Source: Trichomonas vaginalis G3 (taxonomy: Eukaryota > Parabasalia > Trichomonadida > Trichomonadidae). From it: a stretch of DNA of 64,000 nucleotides. Numbering within the stretch: the first letter of the stretch is position 1; each line of letters begins with the position of its first letter. The translations under genes and the position numbers were made by a program. The notes below the pieces were generated by a model that saw only the letters and a list, made by a program, of their open reading frames with translations, ran no database searches and was not told the DNA's origin. This document shows positions 47,637 through 57,346 of this stretch, in pieces. Location: NCBI RefSeq assembly GCF_026262505.1, contig NC_067206.1:36223896-36287895 (forward strand), read 5' to 3'.

Positions 47637-49082
47637 ATGGATTTGGGAAACGAACCTAATGTTACCACTGTCCATATTACAAATCCAGGTGCATCGTCTT
47701 CTAGTACCAATCTACAATCTGAGGATGAAGTTTTCAGTATTCAAGATTTACTCAACGTTAACATTGCAGATAGGGATACATATTTATCTGTTTGTGCAAC
47801 ATTGTTGAACTATGATAACTTAACATCAATTAATGACGACAAAATTGAAATATTTTATGAAAGATCTCGTGATTTAAGCGATTTAGAAGTTGCTCTTTAT
47901 TCACTTAAAGTAATTACCAAATTTAATGCATGTAATCCAGATGTATCACTTTCATACTACGATAATTTTGAAGATTTTGCTCATTTCACTGATTTTTTTG
48001 ATCTATCAAAGGATGTTTTTTCATATAGCGAGTTTACAGATATTATGAAAGACTATTTAGTCGAATTTATACTTGGAAGTTCTCAATCATTGAATATTTT
48101 ATGCAATATTGATTTCTTTCGTTCATTTTATTCCTCATTTTATGATAAAATCAAATTCCAAAGGGTATCTCAACAAGAAATAGAGAATTTACTTGATGTT
48201 AATGATGCCATTTTCAAAATTGCTCAAAAAGATTTTTATAGATCAATCAAGTTCGAATATTTCATCATAACATTTGGGGAACTCTATGATAGCTTCTCTG
48301 GCGATAATTTAGAACGAATTTCTGGCCAAATTGCAATTTATATTGCGAATAAAAAAGAATTAGCACAGACATTACATCTACTTGGAGAAAAATCAAATAT
48401 ATATGATGTAATGCTTGGATTTTATGAAAGAATGACAGATTTACAAAAAATTTGTGTTTCAAAAATAATCAAATTTCTTTCTCAAACTTATTGTGATTTA
48501 CCTTTTTGCAATTTACCGGAAGAACAATACAACATTATTAAAGATGCTTTATCGCAATTCGTGCAAAGATTCCCTGATCAATGGATTGAAGCAAGATTTC
48601 AAAATTCTCCAATAAAAGCACAACTAAATTTCTTAAAATCTATTTACTTCTTAACAGTAAATAATTATGCTTTTGTAGCAGCATTCATTGGATCAGGATT
48701 TTATCAAATATCCTTGCAAATGCTGTTTGAAGGTACAAATAAGCAGAAACTGTATTCGGCATGTATTATTGCAGCTTATCTAAAGTCTTTTACCAATGTT
48801 GCGGGTATTATTGATAATGTTTGCGAAAATCACTTAATTAAAGAGATTTTTGAAGTGACTTATGGAACTAAAAAATTCCCCGACGTGCTTTATATAATAA
48901 TAGGGATATTACTGGATATTTCTTCCCAAATCCCAGAAAAAATGAAAGATATCGTTCAAAATAATTTTTCTGAAGATGAAATGTTTATGCTAGATTTATT
49001 TATTAACTCAAATGATGAACCAACAATATCAAGGCGAATTGCTCTTCATCTAGTGAATATTGTTGAACAATATTTAGAATAA
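47637..49082 (+). CDS. Helical repeat-like host protein
   Basis: A 481-residue protein, nearly all helical, with hydrophobic and charged helices (LEVALYSLKVITKFNACNPD, EQYNIIKDALSQFVQRFPD, DVLYIIIGILLDISSQIPEK). The N-terminus is Ser/Asn-rich. The helix-pair pattern suggests an ARM/HEAT-type solenoid. No family recognised. Clean ATG; the upstream TTTTTTTACAGAGTTTTGATAA has no Inr-like core. Confidence 0.55.
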   Translation: MDLGNEPNVTTVHITNPGASSSSTNLQSEDEVFSIQDLLNVNIADRDTYLSVCATLLNYDNLTSINDDKIEIFYERSRDLSDLEVALYSLKVITKFNACNPDVSLSYYDNFEDFAHFTDFFDLSKDVFSYSEFTDIMKDYLVEFILGSSQSLNILCNIDFFRSFYSSFYDKIKFQRVSQQEIENLLDVNDAIFKIAQKDFYRSIKFEYFIITFGELYDSFSGDNLERISGQIAIYIANKKELAQTLHLLGEKSNIYDVMLGFYERMTDLQKICVSKIIKFLSQTYCDLPFCNLPEEQYNIIKDALSQFVQRFPDQWIEARFQNSPIKAQLNFLKSIYFLTVNNYAFVAAFIGSGFYQISLQMLFEGTNKQKLYSACIIAAYLKSFTNVAGIIDNVCENHLIKEIFEVTYGTKKFPDVLYIIIGILLDISSQIPEKMKDIVQNNFSEDEMFMLDLFINSNDEPTISRRIALHLVNIVEQYLE

Positions 49083-49084
49083 TA

Positions 49085-49565
49085 ATATTAATGTTTTGTT
49101 AACTCGATATAAATGTTTGTATTTATTATTTTTATCAAAAGAGTTTTATTAGAACATGAGAAACATGAGAGAATTATGAACAAATAAAAATCAAAAATTG
49201 AATCTGCAAATATTCATTTTCCATACATTATAAAAGATTTGCTAATGTTCAATATAATGCACAATAAAATAAATTAACAAACAAATGTGATGTTTTTTCA
49301 AATTAAAAAAAAATGGCTGTAACTTAGACTGCTGGTATCAATTTTATGAAAATCTAATAGAGTTTGCTTTCTTCTGATCAAACTTTATCTGATTCCATTA
49401 ATTAAAGGATTGCAGGTCTAGATATCTAGGATATCAATATTTCATTAGAACGATAAAAATTTCTTGGAAGAATGTTAACGATAATTGTGATTTTTCACAG
49501 CCAATATGAAGTCTACATTTTTTTTCATTAAAATTTGACAACAATTTTTTTGTTGGAAAATTTTG
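49085..49565. other. Intergenic region, nothing recognised
   Basis: AT-rich spacer. No gene or convincing repeat seen. Confidence 0.6.
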
Positions 49566-51143
49566 ATGATTGATGATGTTAATCTAATTGTGGACATTGG
49601 AAATACAAAAACAGTCGCATATCAATCGAAACAGGGACAACCGGTAATATTTAATATCTACAACAACAAAGTTATCTCAACTTTGCTTATTTTTAGTGAA
49701 AGACAGATCACTTTTGGCAATGAAGATACATCCCAAGCGAACGAAAATTCCACATTTAGAAATATTATACATCATTTTTTATACAAAAAGAAGTATTATT
49801 TTGAGGATAAAACTGATACATATTTAATCAGTCCACAAACAGCTCTTGCATCATTCTTTAAGAAATTATCAGATGAATCAAACGGATCCACTCATTTTTA
49901 CACAATTATTCCAGCATGGTGGCCAGAAGAAGAAGTAGCTGAATTTGCCAAAGCTGCAGAGGTTGCTGGTGTCTCAATTACTCCAATAAACTCATTTGAT
50001 GCAATAGTTCACGGATATTTTAATTTAGTCGATGTAGATTACGAAATCAAGTATATTGTATTTGATATTGGAAGCCTTGGTATTCAGTGCTACAAGTTTG
50101 CCACATATAAAGACGATTTTGAGTACCAAAACTACAGTTTCATCGAAATCGGAAATAAAAACATTTTAAAGTGTTTTTCTGATGTAATTTCCCAGCAAAT
50201 AGGTGATGAAAAGATGAGGAAAATCTATTCTAAGAAGATTGGATCAAGATCTTACAAAAATGCTGTTGAAAAGTGCCAAAAAGACATGATGGACTGGAAA
50301 TTATCCAACTTTAAGCTCATACAAGAAGATATTAACCTACAAGTCAAAAGAGATGACATTGAAAAAACAAAATACTATAAACAAATTTCAAAAGTTCTCA
50401 AAGAGAAGATTGCTGAGTTTATTGGAAATGATTTCGATTACCATATCGAAATATTAGGAAATCCATTTGCAAAAAGCTTTATTTCAGAATTAATTGAAAA
50501 AAACCGTTCTGAAAAACAAATTCCCGCGACAACTGACGCAAAATGTTACAATACAATGACAGAAAGTGTACTTTGCTATGGTGGCGTAAGCTATTACATC
50601 AACAGTATTAAGAATCCAAATTTGATTTCGAAAGATTACGGAAGAAGCAAAGCTTTGAGTTCAATTAATGTATATAGAAGTTCAGGTCTCGAAATTGAGC
50701 ATGAAAAGAAATCATTTGGAGCTACAGATCTAAACGGAACAGATATTGTTCCTAATTATGATGAAAAGGATTATAAGTTCATTAAAAGCAAGCTTGATTA
50801 CTATAAGGAACTCGATGAATACGCAGAAATCGAAGCTGACATGGATGAACTTGAAATTGAAGATTACGAAACAGTTACAAAGGAGAACAAAGAAAAGGCA
50901 CTGCAAGAAGGAAGAGACGCAATAAAACAAATGTTTAAAGACAAAGGATTTGATGAAACAGATTTAAACAATTTTGAAAGAGAAAATGACGAAAAAATCA
51001 AAGAAATATATAGTAAATGCTGTGATATTGGCAAGCAGCTCAAGGATAGGAAATATATTTACACAGATTGGCTTGCTCCAATTGAAAACGCTAATGCTCA
51101 AGTATCTGTGGAACCAGAAATGTCAGTCAAAGAAAATTATTAA
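49566..51143 (+). CDS. Divergent Hsp70-like ATPase
   Basis: Start set at the first ATG, 49566 (the longer frame begins at TTG). 525 residues with the actin/Hsp70 ATPase fold: phosphate-1 LIVDIGNTKTVAY, a second phosphate motif YIVFDIGSLGIQCYKF near residue 170, and an adenosine-type stretch IEILGNPFAKSFI near 305. It differs much from canonical Hsp70 (the usual GGGTFD is IGSLGI). The C-terminal 150 residues are helical and acidic (EADMDELEIEDYETVTKENK) rather than the normal substrate-binding domain. Perhaps an Hsp110-type co-chaperone or degenerate Hsp70; the ATPase may be weak. Confidence 0.65.
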   Translation: MIDDVNLIVDIGNTKTVAYQSKQGQPVIFNIYNNKVISTLLIFSERQITFGNEDTSQANENSTFRNIIHHFLYKKKYYFEDKTDTYLISPQTALASFFKKLSDESNGSTHFYTIIPAWWPEEEVAEFAKAAEVAGVSITPINSFDAIVHGYFNLVDVDYEIKYIVFDIGSLGIQCYKFATYKDDFEYQNYSFIEIGNKNILKCFSDVISQQIGDEKMRKIYSKKIGSRSYKNAVEKCQKDMMDWKLSNFKLIQEDINLQVKRDDIEKTKYYKQISKVLKEKIAEFIGNDFDYHIEILGNPFAKSFISELIEKNRSEKQIPATTDAKCYNTMTESVLCYGGVSYYINSIKNPNLISKDYGRSKALSSINVYRSSGLEIEHEKKSFGATDLNGTDIVPNYDEKDYKFIKSKLDYYKELDEYAEIEADMDELEIEDYETVTKENKEKALQEGRDAIKQMFKDKGFDETDLNNFERENDEKIKEIYSKCCDIGKQLKDRKYIYTDWLAPIENANAQVSVEPEMSVKENY

Positions 51144-51210
51144 AAATTTATTATAATAATGTTATATCTTTTTTAATGTAAGCTTATTCTAATTTTTGAT
51201 GTCAAATAAA

Positions 51211-51348
51211 AATTCTCAGACATACGATTATTTTTGATTCAAATGCTGTTCGGTATTAAAAGCAAAAATAATCATATACCTGAGAATTACGCTTTTCCGA
51301 CATTTTTGGGTCGCATCGCGCCCCTGACAAAACGTCGGAAAAGTGTAA
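51211..51348. other. Double foldback (two hairpins)
   Basis: Hairpin A: 51211-51236 pairs with 51263-51288 at 23 of 26 positions (AATTCTCAG...TTATTTTTG). Hairpin B: a 20-base arm TTACGCTTTTCCGACATTTT (51287-51306) pairs with 51329-51348 with one G-T-type and one other mismatch. Its loop contains a small GC stem (GGGTCGC/GCGCCC). The GC-rich tip is unusual in this AT-rich area. Confidence 0.85.
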
Positions 51349-51489
51349 ATTTTCTGTAATTTGATATCAAAATCTAATAATACCAATTCTCGAGACAACA
51401 GATCAATACAGTGAAAATAATAAAGCTATACAGTGTAATTTGAGTTTCTCAATACCCATATTTTCCATTCTTTTTTACTCATAATCATT

Positions 51490-51665
51490 GCAAAGAAACA
51501 AACTACGCATTACAGTGGTCATCAATTCTATAGGACTGTAATGATAGACGGATTGCATGAAATGCCAAGGCCGACAGGAGGAACTGAAATTGGTCATTAT
51601 GGAAATGGATTCATTAGAATTACTAACATTCAGATATTCCAATGTCCATCATTTCAGTTTCAATA
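51490..51665 (+). pseudogene. Relict of Gly-rich/surface-type protein C-terminus
   Basis: The plus strand reads HYSGHQFYRTVMIDGLHEMP, then GGTEIGHYGNGFIRIT. Endings of the form GGxEIGHxGNGxxRIT are frequent at the C-terminal domain of a large T. vaginalis family with Gly-rich domains. The frame is short, has no start and no neighbouring remains, so it is a pseudogene fragment. Confidence 0.45.
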
Positions 51666-51810
51666 CACATATTTGTATTTTTCACTTTTGATGTCTTTCA
51701 TTTGGATTCAATAAAAATAAAAATTGTAGAAATTCATGATTGAAACATAATATTATGGTTTTATAATATAATAGTGAAATAAATTAAAGATATCCCAGAA
51801 ATATGAACAG

Positions 51811-52770
51811 TTATTCAGGAACAACACGAATCACGGATACTTCTGCAATATTATTAAATCTAACCAAAGGTTTTGGTAATGGAGAAATGCCAATTCCTGT
51901 TGAAACATGAAGAATCATGTTACCTATCTTATAAACACCGACAATAAACTTATGTCCCATCTTTGGATGCAATATTGGACCTATTCCGAATGGGGCAATG
52001 CATTGACCACCATGAGTATGACCACTGAATTGAAGATCAAAGAAAGGATACGTAACAAGAGCTGTATCAGGCTGATGTGATAATAAAATCTTAAGAGGTG
52101 CATCTGGGATCTTAGTTTGGTTAAGCCAAGTATTGCATATATCGATGTTTTTGCTGGATAAAATTCCTGTAATCGAAATATCATCATCAATGATGCCTTC
52201 ATTCATGAGCATTCTAACTCCATTTTCTTTGAAAGCCTTTAAAAGCATATCGCCAGCGCACCTATCGTTATTTCCTTGGATTGCGTAGATTCCTCTTTTC
52301 GCACGAAGCTGCCCGAGATAAAAAGCAATGGTTTCTGTATTATACTTCGAAATGTTGTAAGTCCTATATCTCGAAATGAAATCACCTGTTAAGAAAATGA
52401 AATCAGGATTAATTTCATTTACTTTTTCGACGATGGAAGCAAGTTTCTTTTTTGTTACGTATGGATATGGCCATTGAAAATGAATATCAGTTAATTGAAC
52501 AACTGTAAATGGCTTAAATTGTTTTGGAACTGCAATTTCTTTGTATGTATATCTTAAGAAGAAAGGTTCTATATGTGCATATACAAGAGCTCCTATTCCT
52601 ACTAGTATTGCGAGGATTCCTGGTTTTGATTTAAGAAAATGAATAAAACTTTTGATTTTTATAAGCATGATAGCACCAATTGGAACACAAGCTAGTATAA
52701 GCGTATATACAAGTCTTTTTCTTGCTGTTTCTTGAGCAACTGTCATAGGTGTCACCCGAACAAAATCCAT
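51811..52770 (-). CDS. Membrane metallophosphoesterase (YaeI/YkuE type)
   Basis: A 319-residue protein. Two membrane helices at about 20-38 and 50-68 are followed by a calcineurin-like domain with metal ligands: LTDIHF (Asp 95, His 97), LTGDF (Asp 130), GNND (166-169; GNHD is usual), LLSHQPD (His 232) and GHTHGGQ (His 251, 253). Members of the YaeI/YkuE group hydrolyse phosphodiesters, some acting on lipid head groups. The Asn in place of His in GNND is an exception within the family, and activity may be changed. The ATG at 52770 is the only candidate. Confidence 0.85.
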   Translation of the reverse strand: MDFVRVTPMTVAQETARKRLVYTLILACVPIGAIMLIKIKSFIHFLKSKPGILAILVGIGALVYAHIEPFFLRYTYKEIAVPKQFKPFTVVQLTDIHFQWPYPYVTKKKLASIVEKVNEINPDFIFLTGDFISRYRTYNISKYNTETIAFYLGQLRAKRGIYAIQGNNDRCAGDMLLKAFKENGVRMLMNEGIIDDDISITGILSSKNIDICNTWLNQTKIPDAPLKILLSHQPDTALVTYPFFDLQFSGHTHGGQCIAPFGIGPILHPKMGHKFIVGVYKIGNMILHVSTGIGISPLPKPLVRFNNIAEVSVIRVVPE

Positions 52771-52774
52771 CTTT

Positions 52775-52960
52775 CAAAAATAAATGAACAAAAATAAAAA
52801 ATATTTATCCACCTTCGTTGAACAGATCTTAATTTAAATTTATTTGTGTATTATCCTACAAGATTTCATAGGTTAGTATATTTATTAATATATCCGTCTG
52901 TTTCGAAATTCACTATCAAAAATTGAATAAAATACGGATATTATAAAAAACAGACATGAA
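52775..52960. promoter_or_regulatory. Divergent promoter region
   Basis: An AT-rich spacer between two divergent genes (phosphoesterase and GET2-like gene). No clear Inr core seen; listed as the presumed shared promoter. Confidence 0.35.
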
Positions 52961-53640
52961 ATGGATGCTAGTGCCGCTGAAGCTCGTCGACAGAGGTTAC
53001 TTGCCAAAAAGAAAGAAAGGGAGGTTGAGATCTTAAATAATAATAGGGAAGAGAGAATCCCTGCTGCCTTGTTAGGTTTTCAAAAACATGAAAATTCAGA
53101 AATTAACAACAATACTGAAGGAAAAATAGATGTCAATATAACCCAAGGAGAAAAAGAACCCAAACAGGAAGAGAAAACTGTTAAAAATGAAGAACAAATC
53201 CCATTGAAGGCAAAAGAAAGTGAATATATTATTCAACTTAGGAAAGAAGTTAAAAAAGACGATTCGAAATTCACAAGAACAAAAACTCAAGAAGAAAGAC
53301 GAAATGATGGTTATACAAATTTGGCCCTTCATCCAAAAAGCAAAAGAAATATACCCCAGCTCAAAAATATGATATTTATACCTACTTTGTTACTGCTATT
53401 TTAGTGGTTCTTACATCTTATTTTGCTCATATTGAAATGAAATCATCAATTCGTCTTGTTATGATTATTGACTTTATTTTAGTTGTAATACCAAAGATTT
53501 TGATATTTAATTCAGAAATCAATCTTATAACACTGTTTAGATTTATAAGAGAGTTATACGATACTAAGCAAAGATATCCTTTTTACTTCATTTCTGCCAT
53601 TTCTACATTCCTTCTGAAGGAATATCTGAAAATTAATTAA
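52961..53640 (+). pseudogene. GET2/CAML-like tail-anchored-protein receptor, frame-broken
   Basis: The first frame starts MDASAAEARRQRLLAKKKER, the basic R-K-rich N-terminus by which GET2/CAMLG proteins bind the Get3/TRC40 ATPase. A Glu/Lys-rich linker follows. The second frame (from about 53330, clear by 53404) has three membrane helices (FVTAILVVLTSYFAH, LVMIIDFILVVIPKILIF, YPFYFISAISTFLLKEYL), again as in GET2/CAMLG. The two parts are in different frames, the change lying between about 53305 and 53350, so either a one-base sequence error or a dead copy. The assignment rests on topology and the basic motif. Confidence 0.5.
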
Positions 53641-54454
53641 ATTTTCAAAAAATTATGTGTTTATCACAAATTGTGATTCCAAGATCTCATCCAATCTAGA
53701 TAGTACATATAATTGTCATTGAATATATATAACATTCTCAATATCAAAATGGCAAAATCTTTGTAATGATAGATATAGATTTTTTGTTTAATAAAAAAGT
53801 TTTGATTGCATGCATATTATCTTTTTGTGAAATTAGTAGCCACAGCATGACATTATTTATTTGGTCTTAGAAAGAAGCATTTTCTAGCTGCATTATTAAT
53901 GCTATAGATCATAGAAATTATGTGAAAGCCATGTATGATACTGAAAATCAAAATCAATGTAATCATTGATTTTGCATGCGTTATTTGTTTGATGAAATTT
54001 ATCGTTAATATAAAAATATAAAATCACTGATTATATGAGCTTTTGAACGGCTCTCATTCATCAAATAAGCGACCTCTTACCCTCAAGAATTTGTTCAAAA
54101 TAAAATCCATCTGAAACCAGCGATTTCGGATTAATATGCTCCTTTATATATTTATCCATGTGCTGTATGAAAAGTTATTACAATGATTAAAACTAAATGT
54201 CAGTTTTTTAAAAAGTTTGAGACATGTAAAGCGGTTTTTCACAAAATTAGACCTAACAATATCTCAATTAATGACCAATAGATTATAAGCTCTAAATTTA
54301 ATGTATGTTATTATTATTCATTCTCGAAAATTTCAGATGCAACCAGAGTTAGGGAAAAATGTTCTATTATTTGATTGCCATTGCAAATTTTAAATTTTGA
54401 TAAAAAAATTTAAATGTGCTCTCAATAATTCATGCGGATTTTTCAAAATTTTTT
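53641..54454. other. Long intergenic region
   Basis: No gene recognised. One perfect 10-bp hairpin, AAAATCAATG with a TAAT loop, sits at 53950-53973. Otherwise AT-rich spacer. Confidence 0.6.
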
Positions 54455-56941
54455 ATGGCACCAACAAAGTCCAAGTTCCTCCAAGCGAGGAGAGCTGTTG
54501 GTGATATTGCTTATGATCTTCGTACCAAGAATTTTTATGGCAATGGAGCGCCAGCCAACAACCAAAATAACGATGTTGAACCATCAGGTTGGCAAGACTT
54601 CTTAGCTAAGCAAATCAGTGCAGGCCTTCTTGCCAATATCGAATTTAATACTGACAACTTCAATTGGATTCAAGATGGCGAGCTTATTACCATCATGATC
54701 CAGAATAATGGTCGTTTTGACGCTGATAGCTTTGAGGTTGATAACGTCCACATTCTTTCCCCAATTATTGGAGGAAAATGGTTTTCCGGAATCTCTGAGC
54801 TTGCAATAGACGTCTCCGATATTATTGAGATCTCCTTTGTTTCCCAGGATCCAAAATGGCCAATCTTACTCACAGGAGGTAACGTAGATCCACAGACAGC
54901 CTACAACCTTGCTCTCATAGCAAAGCAATCAAATGCTACTTACTACTACGAGTTCTGGATGAACAAGTCAGCCAACATGTCATTCATCCCAGCATGCAGA
55001 GCTCTCGGTGATTACTACTACGGATTGAACAACACAGCTACCTCATACTATTGGTATGCAAAGGCTGCAGAGAAGAAGGACCAAGAATCTCTTGCCCGCA
55101 TCGCCGAATACATTTCCACACCAAATTCACCAGATTACGACCCATCTCTCGCTGAAGACATCTTCATCCACCTTGCAAAGCAAAGTGTTTCACAGTCATT
55201 GGTCGCTCTTGGTCGTATGCACCTTATCCCAATGAACAACTTTGATTCAGATCCAGCACTTGGTTTCAGATACATGCAAGAAGCAGTTAAACAAACAGGC
55301 GATCCAGACGCAATCAAGATGCTCGCACAGTGCTACCTCCAAGGCCTTGGAACAGAAAAGAATACAAAGAAAGGCGTAGAACTCCTTGAAGATTACGGCT
55401 TCAACAAACAAGATCAAGAGAAAGAAGTCAAGAAGGCTGAAGAGGCCGAAAAGTTGGCAGAAGAAGAAAGAATTGCCGCTGCCAAGAAAGCTGAAGAAGA
55501 AAGAATCGCTGCTGAAAAGAAGAGACAAGAAGAAGCCAGAATTGCTGCTGAACAAAAGAGACAAGAAGAAGAAAGAATTGCCGCTGAAAAGAAGGCTGAA
55601 GAAGAGAAGAAGGTCCAGGAAGAAGCCAAGAAGGCAGCTGAAGAGAAGAAGGCAGCTGAAGAAAAGAGAATTGCTGAAGAAAAGAAGGCAGCTGAAGAAA
55701 AGAGAATTGCTGAAGAAAAGAAGGCAGCTGAAGAAAAGAGAATTGCTGAAGAAAAGAAGGCAGCTGAAGAGAAGAAGGTTCAGGAAGAAAAGAGAATTGC
55801 TGAAGAGAAGAAGGCAGCTGAAGAAGCCAAGAAGGCAGCTGAAGAGAAGAAAGTTGCTGAAGAGAAGAAGGTCCAGGAAGAAGCCAAGAAGGCAGCTGAG
55901 CAGCAGAGAAAGGCCGAAGAAAAGAGGATTGAGAACGCACAGAAGGCAGAAGAATCAAAGGCTGCCAAGTCCGCACAAGATGAAAAGCGTACTCCAGGAA
56001 ATAATGAAGAGGCAGTTGAAGGAGAAGAAGAAATGGTTGTTAGAGAGCGTGCAATTGGCGACTTAGATATGAACGAGTTCGCAGCTGAAAATGAAGATGA
56101 AGATGAAATCTTCGTTGCTCCATCAACAAAGCCACAGTCAAAGGCAGCATCAGCCAAACCAGAAAACGATACCCGTGTTACAATCAAGGCTGACCATCCA
56201 TCAGAAGTCATTTCAGAGAAATCCCCAAGACCAACAAAGTCAGTTGCAAGCCCAGCCAGACCATCATCAACAAAGAAGTCAACTCCATCAACACCAATCA
56301 GCGGTGATGACCTCGATGCCAGATACAGAGCAGCCGTCCAGAAGAGAATTGAACTCAACGAACAACTCAAGGATGAACATGAACGCGTTGTTAAGGAAGA
56401 TGCAGAGCGCATGGCAACGCCACGTAAGACACCATTGAGATCATCAATGGCAACACCAGTTTCAAACAAGGCATTTACACCACGCAAGACACCAGAAATA
56501 AAGACACCAGTACAAACACCAGCTGCTGAAAGTGAAGAAGGATTAGATCCACGCGAAGCATTGAGAAGACGTCTTGAAGCAGAGAGAAAGGCAAAGGAAG
56601 CAGAAAGAATGAGAAGAGTTGCAGCAATCAAGGAAAAGCAGAATTCAATCAAGAAGGCAACACCTTCAAAGTCACCACGTATCATGAATTCTCCAGCTAC
56701 TCCTGCAACACCAGCTACACCAGTACAGACAAAGACAGCAACACCAGCAAAGAGTGTTACTCCAGTCCACTCAAGAAACACAGGAGGAAATACACCAACT
56801 CCTCTTAGATCTCCAAGAACTCCAAAGTCTCCAAGAACTCAGGAAGCTGCTCGCAGAGCTGCAGAAGCAATTATTAATGCTGGAAACCTTATCTTCAATT
56901 TCACTGGAAAGGAGCTCAGCACTACACCAAAGTCTAAGTAA
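54455..56941 (+). CDS. Sel1-repeat protein with long charged single helix
   Basis: Start set at the ATG at 54455 (MAPTKSKFLQARRAVGDI); the longer frame begins at GTG. 828 residues: a unique N-terminal domain of 130, then Sel1-like repeats (FIPACRALGDYYYGLNNTAT, ALGFRYMQEAVKQTGDPDAI, LAQCYLQGLGTEKNTKKGVE), which bind proteins. A stretch of about 180 residues of KKAAEEKRIAEEKK repeats follows, a typical ER/K single alpha-helix or coiled coil. The last 300 residues are Ser/Thr/Pro-rich and basic with SPRPTKS, TPRKTP and RSPRTPKSPRTQ, a possible microtubule- or phospho-regulated tail. Likely a cytoskeletal adaptor; not assignable to a known family. Confidence 0.65.
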   Translation: MAPTKSKFLQARRAVGDIAYDLRTKNFYGNGAPANNQNNDVEPSGWQDFLAKQISAGLLANIEFNTDNFNWIQDGELITIMIQNNGRFDADSFEVDNVHILSPIIGGKWFSGISELAIDVSDIIEISFVSQDPKWPILLTGGNVDPQTAYNLALIAKQSNATYYYEFWMNKSANMSFIPACRALGDYYYGLNNTATSYYWYAKAAEKKDQESLARIAEYISTPNSPDYDPSLAEDIFIHLAKQSVSQSLVALGRMHLIPMNNFDSDPALGFRYMQEAVKQTGDPDAIKMLAQCYLQGLGTEKNTKKGVELLEDYGFNKQDQEKEVKKAEEAEKLAEEERIAAAKKAEEERIAAEKKRQEEARIAAEQKRQEEERIAAEKKAEEEKKVQEEAKKAAEEKKAAEEKRIAEEKKAAEEKRIAEEKKAAEEKRIAEEKKAAEEKKVQEEKRIAEEKKAAEEAKKAAEEKKVAEEKKVQEEAKKAAEQQRKAEEKRIENAQKAEESKAAKSAQDEKRTPGNNEEAVEGEEEMVVRERAIGDLDMNEFAAENEDEDEIFVAPSTKPQSKAASAKPENDTRVTIKADHPSEVISEKSPRPTKSVASPARPSSTKKSTPSTPISGDDLDARYRAAVQKRIELNEQLKDEHERVVKEDAERMATPRKTPLRSSMATPVSNKAFTPRKTPEIKTPVQTPAAESEEGLDPREALRRRLEAERKAKEAERMRRVAAIKEKQNSIKKATPSKSPRIMNSPATPATPATPVQTKTATPAKSVTPVHSRNTGGNTPTPLRSPRTPKSPRTQEAARRAAEAIINAGNLIFNFTGKELSTTPKSK
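55417..55960. repeat. Charged-helix coding repeat
   Basis: Near-identical coding units for KKAAEEKRIAEE make this DNA internally repetitive. Long open frames appear in all phases and on both strands, but only the plus frame starting at 54455 is a real gene. Confidence 0.85.
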
Positions 56942-56944
56942 AAA

Positions 56945-57346
56945 AATTAGCAATAATTTTTTTATCGCTTGATTTTATCAAATTCTCAATTTTTTTTGAA
57001 CGATTTACTTTTAAATATTGAATCCATCATTTAGAAAAGTGATTCATTGTAAATGGATCTGAAACCTCTTTTTTATATTCTTCAAATTTGAGAGCAATTG
57101 TCACGGTTTTCTGATCATTGCTTTTGAAAAAGTATTACCGTTTAAATTCTTTTGTATTTACTTATGTATCAAAGACACGTTCCAAAAGAAAACAGATAAA
57201 CTTATATTCAATCTATTGGCTGAGTCAACATGATTTTCCATTCATCGATGATCGAAATGCTAATAATTCTTTTAAAAATGTTTGAAAATGGGTTATACTA
57301 GATCATTTGATTAATAAGTCATCATATGAATTAATTTGATATCATT
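56945..57346. other. Intergenic region, nothing recognised
   Basis: AT-rich spacer, no feature seen. Confidence 0.6.

Larger units (their letters stand above)
51150..51810. other. Intergenic region with hairpins and a gene relict
   Basis: Contains the double foldback at 51211-51348 and a relict of a surface or Gly-rich protein gene near 51490-51660. No complete gene. Confidence 0.7.

Noticed and set aside
55386-56781. Long open frames in other phases and on the minus strand of the charged-helix gene
   Set aside because: They mirror the repetitive GAAGAAAAG coding; they are Leu/Ser- or Arg/Lys-rich nonsense with no domain.
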